Part shown: positions 41,111-49,264 of the stretch, one piece after another
How the letters are laid out: each line of letters opens with the position of its first letter
How positions within the stretch are numbered: the first letter of the stretch is position 1
DNA from: Streptomyces sp. NBC_01224
GTDB taxonomy: Bacteria > Actinomycetota > Actinomycetes > Streptomycetales > Streptomycetaceae
Direction of reading: 5' to 3'
Assembly (NCBI RefSeq): GCF_036002945.1
Contig: NZ_CP108529.1
Coordinates: forward strand, 7,373,001-7,437,000
Length of the DNA stretch: 64,000 nucleotides
The notes under the pieces: generated by a model
The model's input: only the letters and a program-made list of their open reading frames with translations
Database searches by the model: none
What the model was told of the DNA's origin: nothing
Translations under genes and position numbers: made by a program

Positions 41111-41626
41111 TCAGCCCTGCTCGGCGAGCAGCCGGTCGGTGATCTCCTCGATCCGTTGGCGCAGCCCGTCCTGGCTCCTGCCGCCGTCCAGCCGTTCGTC
41201 GCCGATCACATACGTCGGCGTGCCGGTGATCCCGATCGCCTTGCCCTCGGCCTGGTCGGCGTCGACGATCAGCATGTGGCGTCCGTCGATCAGGGCGGTG
41301 TCCATCTCCTCGGCGTCCAGGCCGAGTTCCCGCGCCACCTCGATCAGCAGCGGCTCGCCGGTGCGGCCGAGGTCGTCGGTACGGGCGAGAACCGCCTCGA
41401 TGTACGGCCAGTCCTTGCCCTGGGCCGCCGCCTCCTCGGCAGCCTGCGCGGCGGCGTAGGCGTGCTTGTGCTTCTCCAGCGGGAAGTGCCGCAGCCGCAC
41501 CTCGAGGCGGTCGCCGTACTTGGCCCGCAGGGCGTGCACATCGGTGAGGGCCTGGTGACAGTCGGGGCACTGGAGCTCGCACCAGACGTCGAGGACGACG
41601 GGCGCTGCGGGGGTGGAATCGCTCAT
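41111..41626 (-). CDS. DsbA-like thioredoxin-fold protein
   Basis: A 171-residue thioredoxin-fold protein without a signal peptide. The active-site pair is CPDC (C20, C23) in VWCELQCPDCHQALTDVHAL, and the cis-proline loop is GITGTPTYVIGDERLDG near 133-148. The helical insertion between fits the DsbA/FrnE group. The lack of export signals suggests a cytosolic dithiol oxidoreductase. It converges on the two-domain GNAT gene with 13 bases between the coding ends. Confidence 0.85.
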   Translation of the reverse strand: MSDSTPAAPVVLDVWCELQCPDCHQALTDVHALRAKYGDRLEVRLRHFPLEKHKHAYAAAQAAEEAAAQGKDWPYIEAVLARTDDLGRTGEPLLIEVARELGLDAEEMDTALIDGRHMLIVDADQAEGKAIGITGTPTYVIGDERLDGGRSQDGLRQRIEEITDRLLAEQG

Positions 41627-41828
41627 GCGGCCAGTGTCCCAGGGCCCGCGCGAGCGTCCCAATCGGCAGCCGATCCGCTCCGGCTCCGTACGACCGGATC
41701 GCTTCCGATCGGCACCTGGGGAGGATACCGGCCCTGAAATGTCCCTGATGTGGTCCCGGATCGTGGCCGCCCGGGTGGTGACCGGTGCAGGATGGAAGGG
41801 ACGTTTCCCCTTGCGCCTGGAGGCCCCG

Positions 41829-42287
41829 ATGCTTGCCGAGACCATCTGTTCCGCGGCGTCCGCGGCGGGCCTGGGCATCGCCGCCGTCACCGCGTACCGG
41901 AAGCGCTTCCTCGCCGCGGCCCGGATCGCTGCCTACTCCCTGGTGCCGATCGGCCTGGTGCTGACCGGAGTCGTGGGCTGGGTCGCCGGAATCGCCTTCA
42001 AGCCGAGCGTCTGGATCGGCTTCGGGCTGCTCGCCGTGGCCTGGCTGCTGTTCATGACCACTCGTGCGATCGAGCGCCGCGGCGTCGGTAGCCGCAAGGA
42101 GCGCAAGGCCGCCGCCCGGGCGGCGCAGAGCGAGGCCATCGCTCCCGCGGCTTCGGGGCCCTCCCTGGGGTCCCGGCTCCCGGCGAAGCAGACGCAGGCG
42201 CGTCCGAAGGCGAAGCCGCAGCAGCAGTCCTCGTCGGGCGAGGACTTCAGCGACATCGAGGCCATCCTGAAGAAGCACGGAATCTGA
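41829..42287 (+). CDS. Membrane protein with three helices and a charged C-terminal tail
   Basis: A 152-residue protein with hydrophobic segments at about 5-22, 33-57 and 61-79, then a 70-residue basic, Gln/Ala/Lys-rich tail ending in EDFSDIEAILKKHGI, a short amphipathic helix that could bind a partner. GGAGG at 41819-41823 lies five bases before the ATG. I do not recognise a family function. A terminator follows. Confidence 0.75.
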   Translation: MLAETICSAASAAGLGIAAVTAYRKRFLAAARIAAYSLVPIGLVLTGVVGWVAGIAFKPSVWIGFGLLAVAWLLFMTTRAIERRGVGSRKERKAAARAAQSEAIAPAASGPSLGSRLPAKQTQARPKAKPQQQSSSGEDFSDIEAILKKHGI

Positions 42288-42291
42288 CCCG

Positions 42292-42318
42292 CGCCCCCGC
42301 CCTCTTCCGGCGGGGGCG
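42292..42318 (+). terminator. Terminator after the three-helix membrane protein gene
   Basis: Perfect 10-bp stem (42292-42301 with 42309-42318), seven-base loop, five bases past the stop codon. Confidence 0.75.
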
Positions 42319-42336
42319 AGCGCACTCTCGGGTGAT

Positions 42337-42409
42337 TGAATCGATTCATGATTCACCTTGACGGTGCATGGCGATGGAGCTAGCGTCCCGATCGGATTGA
42401 AACAATTCA
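42337..42409 (+). promoter_or_regulatory. Two LacI-type operators before the LacI-family gene
   Basis: TGAATCGATTCA (42337-42348) is a perfect palindrome with the central CG of LacI-family sites. TGAAACAATTCA (42398-42409) is a second, near-palindromic copy 61 bases on. Both are AT-rich islands in a GC-rich region, 120-190 bases before the regulator start, which suggests autoregulation, possibly with DNA looping. Confidence 0.55.
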
Positions 42410-42530
42410 TTCCGCTGCGGGTGATCCCCGGGAAACCGGCCCGGGGCGACGGAATGCCTCATGACGGCGTCCGTACGATGGGGTGGCGCCGCGGACGTGT
42501 GCGGCCGAGGGCATCAGTGGGGCAGGGCAA

Positions 42531-43550
42531 GTGGCGCGTGTGGCAGGGATCAAGGATGTGGCCCGGCAGGCGGGAGTCTCCGTGGGCACCGTGTCCAACG
42601 TGATCAACCGGCCCGAGGCGGTGCTGCCGGAGACCCGCGCCAGGGTGCTGGCCGCCATCGAGGAGCTCGGGTACGTACGCAGCGAATCGGCCCGTCAGCT
42701 CAGGGCGGGCCGCAGCCGGATCATGGCACTGCTCGTCCTCGACATGGGCAATCCGTTCTTCGTCGACGTGGCCCGTGGTGCCGAGCGCGCCGCCCGTGCG
42801 GCCGGCCTCGGTGTCATGGTCTGCAACAGTGGCCAGAGCCCGACGGAGGAGGCCGAGTACCTCGGGCTCTTCGCCGAGCAGAGGGTGTGCGGCGTCCTGG
42901 TCACCCCGGCCGACACGACCGGCCGGAACCTGGAGGCGTTCAGCCGTCACCGGATTCCCTTCGTGCTGGTGGACCGGGTGGCGTCCGGCACGGGGACCTG
43001 CGCGGTCTCCGTCGACGACGTCCGCGGCGGCGCTCTCGCCGTCGGTCATCTGGTATCGGCCGGGCATCGCTCGGTGGCGTATGTCAGCGGCCCCGGCGAC
43101 CTGCATCAGATCAAGGACCGGCGCGAAGGAGCCCTGTCGGCTCTCGCCGACGCCGGACTGCCGCCCGAGGCACTCGTCGAGATCCCCTCCGACCGCCTGG
43201 ACGTGGCGGCGGGCCGCGATGCCGGGGCCCGGCTGCTCGGTCTTGTGCCGCGGCCGACCGCGGTGTTCTGCGCCAACGACCTGCTTGCCCTCGGTGTGCT
43301 TCAGGCGCTGTACGCGGCGGGCGTGCGGGTGCCGCACGACATCGCCATCGTCGGCTACGACGACATCGAATTCGCCGCCGCCGCTGCCGTACCGCTCACC
43401 TCGGTCCGTCAACCCGCGGTCGTCATGGGAAGGATGGCCGCGGAACTCCTGCTGGAGGAGGCGGACGACGAGGGCGGCTCGCACGAGCACCGCAGCGTGG
43501 TGCTCCAGCCGGAACTCGTGGTGCGCGCCTCCAGCGCGAAGCCGCGCTGA
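42531..43550 (+). CDS. LacI-family transcriptional regulator
   Basis: A 339-residue repressor. The N-terminal helix-turn-helix and hinge read IKDVARQAGVSVGTVSNVIN and PETRARVLAAIEELGYVRSE (about 6-55). The periplasmic-binding-protein-like effector domain follows (ALLVLDMGNPFFVDVARGAE, VCGVLVTP, RHRIPFVLVDR, VFCANDLLALGVLQAL, IAIVGYDDIEFAAAAAVPLT). Such proteins usually sense sugars. No sugar-transport genes are next to it, so its target lies elsewhere. The GTG at 42531 fits the family N-terminus, but the ribosome site is weak (GGGCAA). Confidence 0.93.
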   Translation: MARVAGIKDVARQAGVSVGTVSNVINRPEAVLPETRARVLAAIEELGYVRSESARQLRAGRSRIMALLVLDMGNPFFVDVARGAERAARAAGLGVMVCNSGQSPTEEAEYLGLFAEQRVCGVLVTPADTTGRNLEAFSRHRIPFVLVDRVASGTGTCAVSVDDVRGGALAVGHLVSAGHRSVAYVSGPGDLHQIKDRREGALSALADAGLPPEALVEIPSDRLDVAAGRDAGARLLGLVPRPTAVFCANDLLALGVLQALYAAGVRVPHDIAIVGYDDIEFAAAAAVPLTSVRQPAVVMGRMAAELLLEEADDEGGSHEHRSVVLQPELVVRASSAKPR

Positions 43551-43633
43551 GGCCGCGGCCCCACCACCCGGCTTCTTTCGCGCCGTTCCTGGTCCAACTC
43601 GGCGACTGCCGACCGGAGTCCGGTGAGCCGTAG

Positions 43634-43894
43634 GGCTTCGATGTCTCCTGGCGGCGTGTCCGCGACCAGTCGGCCGCTTGCCCGCCGGGCCTCGAATTCA
43701 GCGTGCGCAACGTGGTGTTGAGCAACGTCGACGCCCACGGTGTGTCGCGTGCGATGGAGAAGCGCACCGGCCGTCGTACCGAAAATGTGATGGACGATCG
43801 GACGCCGGAGCGAATCGTGACCGGCCATGGGGTGGGTGAACTCCCCGTACAAGAAAGCGTGTTGATCGCCAAGGGGGCCTGGACTGAGTCATGA
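43634..43894 (+). pseudogene. Unrecognised gene relic
   Basis: After a stop at 43631-43633 the frame stays open to TGA at 43892-43894. It reads like protein (FDVSWRRVRDQSAACPPG, then VRNVVLSNVDAHGVSRAMEK, ending VQESVLIAKGAWTES), but the only start in frame is GTG at 43703, in the middle. Base composition is less GC-rich than the neighbours. It is probably the tail of a lost gene. I do not recognise the family. The rest of the gap 43551-43904 holds nothing else clear. Confidence 0.35.
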
Positions 43895-43904
43895 TCGTCC
43901 CGAG

Positions 43905-44060
43905 ATGGTGGACACCTCCCGGGGCGATGCCCCCGCAAGCCCTGCCGAAGAGCCGCGCGGCTGCCTCTTCGCGCTTTCCCAGCCCCCTTTGATGATCTTC
44001 CTCGCGGTGGTCGGCAGCCTGCTGCTGATGGCCGCGCTGCATGATCTCTTCCTGCTGTGA
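43905..44060 (+). CDS. 51-residue single-pass membrane peptide
   Basis: A short frame from ATG 43905 to TGA 44058-44060. The first 29 residues are polar (MVDTSRGDAPASPAEEPRG), then comes one hydrophobic helix (LMIFLAVVGSLLLMAAL, about 30-46) and the ending HDLFLL. Third positions are mostly G/C, and the clean polar-then-hydrophobic layout is unlikely by chance. The ribosome site is weak. It ends five bases before the converging CGNR gene. Function unknown; it could be a small regulator of a membrane complex. Confidence 0.6.
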   Translation: MVDTSRGDAPASPAEEPRGCLFALSQPPLMIFLAVVGSLLLMAALHDLFLL

Positions 44061-44064
44061 GCGG

Positions 44065-44652
44065 TCAGCCGGCCGCTTCCTTGCGGCGTGCCCGGTACGC
44101 GGCCACATGCAGACGGTTACCGCAGGTGCGGCTGGAACAGTAGCGGCGGGAGCGGTTGCGGGAGAGATCGACGAAGGCGTGCCGGCAGTCCGGCGCGTCG
44201 CACCGCCGCAGCCGCTCCTGCTCGCCCGCCACCACGATGAAGGCCAGTGCCATGCCGCAGTCGGCGGCGAGGTGGTCGGCGATCGAGGCGTCCGGTGCGA
44301 AGTAGTGGACATGCCAGTCGTAGTCGTCGTGATTGCTGAGCTGCGGTGTGGTGCCGGCGGCGGCGATGAGGGCGTTGACGAGCGGGGCGGCGATCTGCGC
44401 GTCGTCCGTCGCGAAGATCGCGGCGAAGCGTGTCCGTACGTCCTGTACGGCACGCAGGTCCTTCTCATGGAGCTCGCCCACGCCGCTGATGCGATGGCGC
44501 TGCGCGAAGTCGTACAGCGCTGCGATGTCGGCGAGACCGTCGATCGGCTCGCCTTCCGGCTGTCCGCTTCCCGGGGGCTCGCTCTCCGGTGCGGTGTTCA
44601 GCAGATCGACCACCGTGTCGAGGGCGATCCGGGTGTCGTGGGGGATCAGCAC
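44065..44652 (-). CDS. CGNR zinc-finger (ABATE domain) regulator
   Basis: A 195-residue protein with an N-terminal ABATE-type domain (VLIPHDTRIALDTVVDLLNT onward) and a C-terminal CGNR zinc finger: RRCDAPDCRHAFVDLSRNRS and RYCSSRTCGNRLHVAAYRAR, with four Cys/His-type ligands and the name-giving CGNR. These are probably stress-related transcription regulators. The GTG at 44652 is preceded by GGGAG at a seven-base spacing. Many relatives regulate a neighbouring hydrolase or transporter, but none is next to it here. Confidence 0.88.
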   Translation of the reverse strand: MLIPHDTRIALDTVVDLLNTAPESEPPGSGQPEGEPIDGLADIAALYDFAQRHRISGVGELHEKDLRAVQDVRTRFAAIFATDDAQIAAPLVNALIAAAGTTPQLSNHDDYDWHVHYFAPDASIADHLAADCGMALAFIVVAGEQERLRRCDAPDCRHAFVDLSRNRSRRYCSSRTCGNRLHVAAYRARRKEAAG

Positions 44653-44821
44653 GCTTTCGCTCCCTGGCCTCCGGCGGGCGGGTGCCCGCCGATGCGGGCT
44701 GACTCTACTGGCTCGGCGTCGGCGCGCAGAGGCCCGAGAGAGCCCATGAGGGGCGCGGGGAGGGCTTACCGGCCACCTATGGGCATCCGTTGGCCGGAGG
44801 CTGCCTGTCCGGGCCGTGGGT

Positions 44822-44855
44822 GGGCGCCCCGGGGCCCCGGCGCCCCGGGGCGCCC
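44822..44855. repeat. 34-base inverted repeat made only of G and C
   Basis: GGGCGCCCCGGGG (44822-44834) and its complement (44843-44855) enclose eight G/C bases. It lies in the 361-base gap between the CGNR gene start and the ssgB stop, upstream of the CGNR gene. Apart from this and the ssgB terminator I see nothing in 44653-45013. Confidence 0.5.
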
Positions 44856-44899
44856 GTCGGCGCGTGGGGTGTGCGGGCACGGCTGTGGGGGAACGCGCC

Positions 44900-44937
44900 G
44901 ACGCCGTCACCACGGTGGATTCCGTGATGACGGCGTC
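44900..44937 (-). terminator. Terminator after ssgB
   Basis: A 16-pair stem with one mismatch (44900-44915 with 44922-44937) and a six-base loop, 77 bases past the ssgB stop in the leftward direction. Confidence 0.75.
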
Positions 44938-45013
44938 GATGTCAGCCCTATGAGGTTTTCCGCGCGGCGCCGCCTCCCCGAGTCGGACGGCGCCGTGCAG
45001 CTCTCGGCCTGGC

Positions 45014-45427
45014 TCAGCTCTCGGCCAGGATGTGTGAGAGCTCCGTATCGAGGTCGAAGTGACGATGCTCGGTGCCTGGCGGAACCGCGGCGTCGGTCCT
45101 TTTCAGGAACGACTCCAGGGCCCTCGCCGGGGCTTCGAGCAGGGCTTCGCCCTCCGGGGAGCTCAGTGCGATGCAGACGACGCCCTGGCCGTGACTACGG
45201 GATGGCCAGACGCGGACGTCTCCGGTGCCGGTGGGCCGATGAAGCCCCTCGGCAAGGAGGTCGCGGGCGAAAACCCACTCGACCGTTTCCTCCGCTCCGG
45301 TGTGGAAGGTGGCGTGCACGGCATAAGGATCGGCCGTGTCATACCGCAGGCCCGCAGGTACAGGCAGTGAGGACTCGCTCGACACAACGAGGCGCAGGTG
45401 CAGCTCGCAGCTGACCGTGGTGTTCAT
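45014..45427 (-). CDS. ssgB: Sporulation-specific cell division protein SsgB
   Basis: A 137-residue SsgA-like protein that, in Streptomyces, recruits FtsZ to future septum sites in aerial hyphae and is needed for spore formation. The sequence is the highly conserved SsgB form: MNTTVSCELHLRLVVSSES, LRYDTADPYAVHATFHTG, WVFARDLLAEGLHRPTG and GTEHRHFDLDTELSHILAES. Length equals the usual 137. The ATG at 45427 follows AAAGG, and an upstream in-frame extension is Arg-rich and unlikely. In S. coelicolor transcription depends on SigH. I could not identify that promoter with confidence in 45428-45560. Confidence 0.97.
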   Translation of the reverse strand: MNTTVSCELHLRLVVSSESSLPVPAGLRYDTADPYAVHATFHTGAEETVEWVFARDLLAEGLHRPTGTGDVRVWPSRSHGQGVVCIALSSPEGEALLEAPARALESFLKRTDAAVPPGTEHRHFDLDTELSHILAES

Positions 45428-45617
45428 AAGCGCCAGGGCCTTTCGCTCAGTGTGCGCTCGGGGATTCGCACGTCGGCGAAATCGACATGCCACCTACGGT
45501 GGCGTTGTAAACCCCTCTGACCTTTTTGTGTTCCTTCAGGTAGCTCGTACGGCGGTGTGTAACTTTGGGTTATACGGCCATTCCGGTGACGAAGACCGTT
45601 CCGGTAGGTTGGCTCCC

Positions 45618-46109
45618 ATGAATGCGGACAGTTACGAGCGGGACGGGGGCGCCGTACCGGCGAAACCAGTGTCCGCCACGGGGGATGTGACGGAAAGCGT
45701 GACAGGAGATGTCACGGAGGGTGTGACGAAGGAGGACCGGGAGCTCGGCTCCAGGGCGCCCGGGTTCATCAAGGCGTCCAGGGCGCTGCACATGAGCTGG
45801 CAGGTCGGCGTCTTCGCGGTCGGCCTCGCGGTGGTCGTGGCGGGCATCATCATGCTGCCGTTGCCCGGCCCCGGCTGGCTGGTGATCTTCGGCGGCATGG
45901 CGATCTGGGCGACCGAGTTCGTCTGGGCGCAGCTGGTGCTGCGCTGGACGCGGCGGAAGGTCACCGAGGCCGCTCAGCGGGCGCTCGACCCCAAGGTCCG
46001 GCGTCGCAACATCATCCTCACCGTGATCGGTCTGGTGATCATCGCGGTGCTGGTGGGGATCTACGTCTGGAAGTTCGGCATCACCATGCCGTGGAAGATC
46101 CACGAGTGA
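45618..46109 (+). CDS. PGPGW-family (TIGR02611-type) transmembrane protein
   Basis: A 163-residue membrane protein. A polar N-terminus with a repeated VTES/VTGD/VTEG motif (about 20-37) is followed by helices at about 60-85 and 85-102, containing the hallmark LPLPGPGWLVIFGGMAIWA, and a third helix at about 135-153. The family is common in Actinobacteria and of unknown function. TAGGTT (45605-45610) is seven bases before the ATG and there is no Shine-Dalgarno, so the mRNA is probably leaderless. It is divergent from ssgB; the 190-base gap holds the promoters of both and a small GCCACC hairpin at 45489-45503. Confidence 0.85.
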   Translation: MNADSYERDGGAVPAKPVSATGDVTESVTGDVTEGVTKEDRELGSRAPGFIKASRALHMSWQVGVFAVGLAVVVAGIIMLPLPGPGWLVIFGGMAIWATEFVWAQLVLRWTRRKVTEAAQRALDPKVRRRNIILTVIGLVIIAVLVGIYVWKFGITMPWKIHE

Positions 46110-46163
46110 CCCGGGGATGGTCATGGGGCGCCGCTGACATGCGGTAATGTTTGGCCTGCGCCC

Positions 46164-46235
46164 GGGCGATTAGCTCAGTGGGAGAGCGCTTCGTTCACAC
46201 CGAAGAGGTCACTGGTTCGAACCCAGTATCGCCCA
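46164..46235 (+). tRNA. tRNA-Val (anticodon CAC), copy 1
   Basis: Acceptor stem GGGCGAT/ATCGCCC; anticodon stem CTTCG/CGAAG with loop TTCACAC giving CAC; T arm CTGGTTCGAACCCAG. CCA is not encoded. The body is identical to the copy at 49751-49822. Confidence 0.96.
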
Positions 46236-46242
46236 CCCCGGA

Positions 46243-46282
46243 CAGAGGGCCCGTGAGACCGCAGAGTCTCACGGGCCCTCTG
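46243..46282 (+). terminator. Terminator after tRNA-Val copy 1
   Basis: Perfect 17-bp stem (46243-46259 with 46266-46282) and six-base loop, followed by CATTTCC. Confidence 0.9.
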
Positions 46283-46664
46283 CATTTCCGCGCCCGCTCG
46301 TTGCGACGTCTCCGTGAACGATTCAATCGATCGTGGCAGCGGGTGACGCCGGGATTCGTTCTTCGGGAAGAAGCATCCGGATATCAGGGTCGGGACGGGC
46401 TGCCAGGGTCGCCCTCCAGGACTGCGAGAATTTCTGGAAAGAGTTCAACGCCCAGGCCCCCGTGGGTAAATGCATGTCCCGATGCCTTCCGGAACTCCGT
46501 CGTGTTTCTGTGCAAGTAAAACGAGAAACGTGTACTGCGCGACTCCGAGGGGCGGTTCGGCTGCGACAACTTCCTTGTCCGGTACGCCTCCGGCGACGAC
46601 CCGATGACCACAGGCCGGCCCGAGGCCCATGAGAGAGACCCGGGCCGGCCATGTGGCCACACCG
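46283..46664. other. Non-coding or decayed stretch downstream of tRNA-Val
   Basis: No gene is convincing in these 382 bases. GC content is visibly lower than around it. Between about 46520 and 46640 one plus-strand frame reads like protein (RVLRDSEGRFGCDNFLVRYA), but a stop lies directly upstream and no start is present. This may be a coding relic. Confidence 0.4.
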
Positions 46665-49217
46665 TCAACGCATCCGGCCCAGAGCCTCCTTCAGCCGCCG
46701 GGCGTCGCGCAGCCGCTGCTCGTACGTCGCCCCGACCACCAGCAGCAGCACCCCGGCCAGCGCGGGCGGCAGCCAGCGCGGCAGGGCGCCGACGACCTGG
46801 ACCACGTACGGCGCGAGTTCGTGCAGGGCGTCCAGAGCCAGCACCGCACCACCGAGCAGCAGCAGCGCCTGCAGCCGCAGCCGCGCGCCCGACAGGGTGA
46901 TCACCAGTGCCGCCACACCGAGCAGCAGTGGCCGCACCCAGTGCGGATCGGCCCATGCCGTGAAGAGGCTCGGCACCAGCGTCGCCGCGAGGCCCGCACC
47001 GTACGCCGTCCACGACGACGCCTCCGGATCACGGCGTCGGCGCAGCGCACCGACTGCCAGAGCGGGCACCGTCACCGGAAGGGTGTACGCCTCCGGGGTT
47101 GACACCCCCGAAGCCGACAGCCGCAGCCAGGCTGCCAGGATGAACAGCGTCATCGCCAGATACCCGGCCACCGGCCGCCGTTCGGCCCGTACGGCCGTAC
47201 CCGCCGCCAGTACCCCGCACAGCGCCAGCACCAACGCCAGGAACGGCCGGTCCGTCACTGCCATGCCCACCGCCACCACGCCCGCCGCGGCCCCGGTCAG
47301 CTCGACGGGCAGAGCCGACGGCAGACCCCGCAGCCGAGCTCCGAGCAACACCGTCACCGCAGGAACGACCAGCATGACCGGCGCCGCCTGATGCGCGGAA
47401 AGCCCCAGCGACGCCCCGACCGCACGGGCGAGCACCATCCCGCACACCACCGCAGCGCACGCCGGTACCGCCTGCACGATCTGCAACGCCCTTGCGGATC
47501 GCGCCGCTTGAACGGACGGCAGCGGCGGCAATGTCCGCGCCGTCGGCACCGCGGCGCCGAGCATCACCGCGGCCCCGCCGAACACCACCAGCAGCACCGC
47601 GAACACCGCGTACGTGGCAGCCTCCGTCGCGAGAGACAGCATCCCCGCACTCAGTGCGCCGGCCAGAGCGCACACCAGCGCAGTCAGCCCCACACCATCC
47701 ATCCTGCGGCGCAGACCTCGCACCGCCACCCCGAACACCCCGGCGACCAGAGACAATTGCACCGACACAGCGGCTGCGTACGACATCCCCAGCACTGCGG
47801 GCAGCACGGTGAACCCCGCCCAGCCGAGCGCCACCGCACCCGCCCCCGCCGCACCCCGCCACGCCGCACCCGGCGACAGCACCGGCCCGGCCACCCGCAC
47901 CAGCCACGCCCACGACCGGGACGCCGCCCCCAGCAGACCGGCCACCACCAGCAGCACCACCGGCGCCGCAGCCATCTGGGACCACGCCGGACTCTCCATG
48001 CCCAGCGCGCCCCGGACACCACCGTCCGGTGCCCCCGACCACACCCGGGCCAGCTGCGACACCGCACCCATCAGCGACAGGCCGACCGGCGGTGCTGCGG
48101 CCAGCACCGCTCCGACGGTCACCGTCGACGAAGCCCACACCAGCCCCTGCCCGACCGGACGCGGCAGCGGAGCGCGCACCGCCACCAACAGCACCACACC
48201 GCACAGCAGATACATCGGCACCGACCAGCCCCAGGCCACCCCGGCACGCAACACACCACCCATGGCGGCCACCCCGCACAACCCGGCCACCACGCCACCG
48301 GCCACCGCAAGCCCCGCCGGTGCACGCCACGCCCCGGACACCGCGATCAGCGCTCCCACGAGCAACAGCGCACCCGGCGCCAGCGCGGCCGACACCGCAT
48401 CGGCGGACACCGACTGCGCCAGGGCCACCAGCAGCCCCAGCAGGCCCGTAGCCCAGCAGCAGACGCAGGCCGTCAGCCGTACGGCAACACCCTTGCCCCA
48501 CACCGCGATCGCGCAGCCCAACGCCGCCGTCACCAGCAACGCCCAACCGAACATCGTGGCTCCCGCACCCGCCGCCCACGCCCACAGCAGCAGCGGCAGC
48601 TGCGCACTCACCACCGCCAGGGGCAGCGGCAGTCGCAGCCGGTCGAGCAGCAGCCCGTACGCGCCCCAGAGCACGGCCAGCACTGCCGCGGCGATCGCGG
48701 CGAAACCTCGTCCGTCTGCCTCCGGCACCGCCACCCGGTGCAGCGCAAACGCGTCCAGCACCATCAGCACCGAAGCCAGGGCGGCGAGCGACTCGGCTGT
48801 CGCGGGCAGCCCACGACGCAGCAGCACGGCAGGAGCGGAAAGCGCCGCGACCGTCACCACCCCGAGAACCGCCGAGCGGCCACCGATGCCCATGTGCCCC
48901 CAGCTGACCAGAGTGAACGCGATCGCCGCGATCGTCAGCAGCAGACCGCCCAGGGTCAGCAGCACATTCTGCGCACCGCGCGGCCCGACAGGTGCGGCAG
49001 GAGGCCCGAACGGAGCGGCGAACGGCGGTGCGGGCGGGGCGGCAGGGCGCGCGACGGGCTGCGTCAGCACACTCAGCAGCCAGGTACGACGAACCAGCAA
49101 CTGGGACCGGCGGGCATCCAGCCGGGCCAGCTCGCGATCGAGGAGCGCCAATTCCTCGGCGGGCGGCGGCACATGTTCCATGAACGGGAGTGTGGCGCGA
49201 GCCACAGGTTCGGACAT
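46665..49217 (-). CDS. Very large polytopic membrane protein (SCO7613 C-terminal-domain type)
   Basis: An 850-residue protein almost wholly made of hydrophobic helices from about residue 85 onward; more than 20 segments can be counted. The first 45 residues form a charged, coiled-coil-like helix (EELALLDRELARLDARRSQL), followed by a Pro/Ala-rich linker. The architecture matches the large actinobacterial membrane proteins annotated with an SCO7613 C-terminal domain, of unknown function. There are no transporter or enzyme motifs. The C-terminus is basic and cytosolic-looking (RLRDARRLKEALGRMR). The start is uncertain between ATG 49217 and ATG 49181. Confidence 0.85.
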   Translation of the reverse strand: MSEPVARATLPFMEHVPPPAEELALLDRELARLDARRSQLLVRRTWLLSVLTQPVARPAAPPAPPFAAPFGPPAAPVGPRGAQNVLLTLGGLLLTIAAIAFTLVSWGHMGIGGRSAVLGVVTVAALSAPAVLLRRGLPATAESLAALASVLMVLDAFALHRVAVPEADGRGFAAIAAAVLAVLWGAYGLLLDRLRLPLPLAVVSAQLPLLLWAWAAGAGATMFGWALLVTAALGCAIAVWGKGVAVRLTACVCCWATGLLGLLVALAQSVSADAVSAALAPGALLLVGALIAVSGAWRAPAGLAVAGGVVAGLCGVAAMGGVLRAGVAWGWSVPMYLLCGVVLLVAVRAPLPRPVGQGLVWASSTVTVGAVLAAAPPVGLSLMGAVSQLARVWSGAPDGGVRGALGMESPAWSQMAAAPVVLLVVAGLLGAASRSWAWLVRVAGPVLSPGAAWRGAAGAGAVALGWAGFTVLPAVLGMSYAAAVSVQLSLVAGVFGVAVRGLRRRMDGVGLTALVCALAGALSAGMLSLATEAATYAVFAVLLVVFGGAAVMLGAAVPTARTLPPLPSVQAARSARALQIVQAVPACAAVVCGMVLARAVGASLGLSAHQAAPVMLVVPAVTVLLGARLRGLPSALPVELTGAAAGVVAVGMAVTDRPFLALVLALCGVLAAGTAVRAERRPVAGYLAMTLFILAAWLRLSASGVSTPEAYTLPVTVPALAVGALRRRRDPEASSWTAYGAGLAATLVPSLFTAWADPHWVRPLLLGVAALVITLSGARLRLQALLLLGGAVLALDALHELAPYVVQVVGALPRWLPPALAGVLLLVVGATYEQRLRDARRLKEALGRMR

Positions 49218-49264
49218 GCGCTCGGGTACTCAGTTGTCCGGCTGAGTACGCGCAGACTGGGACC

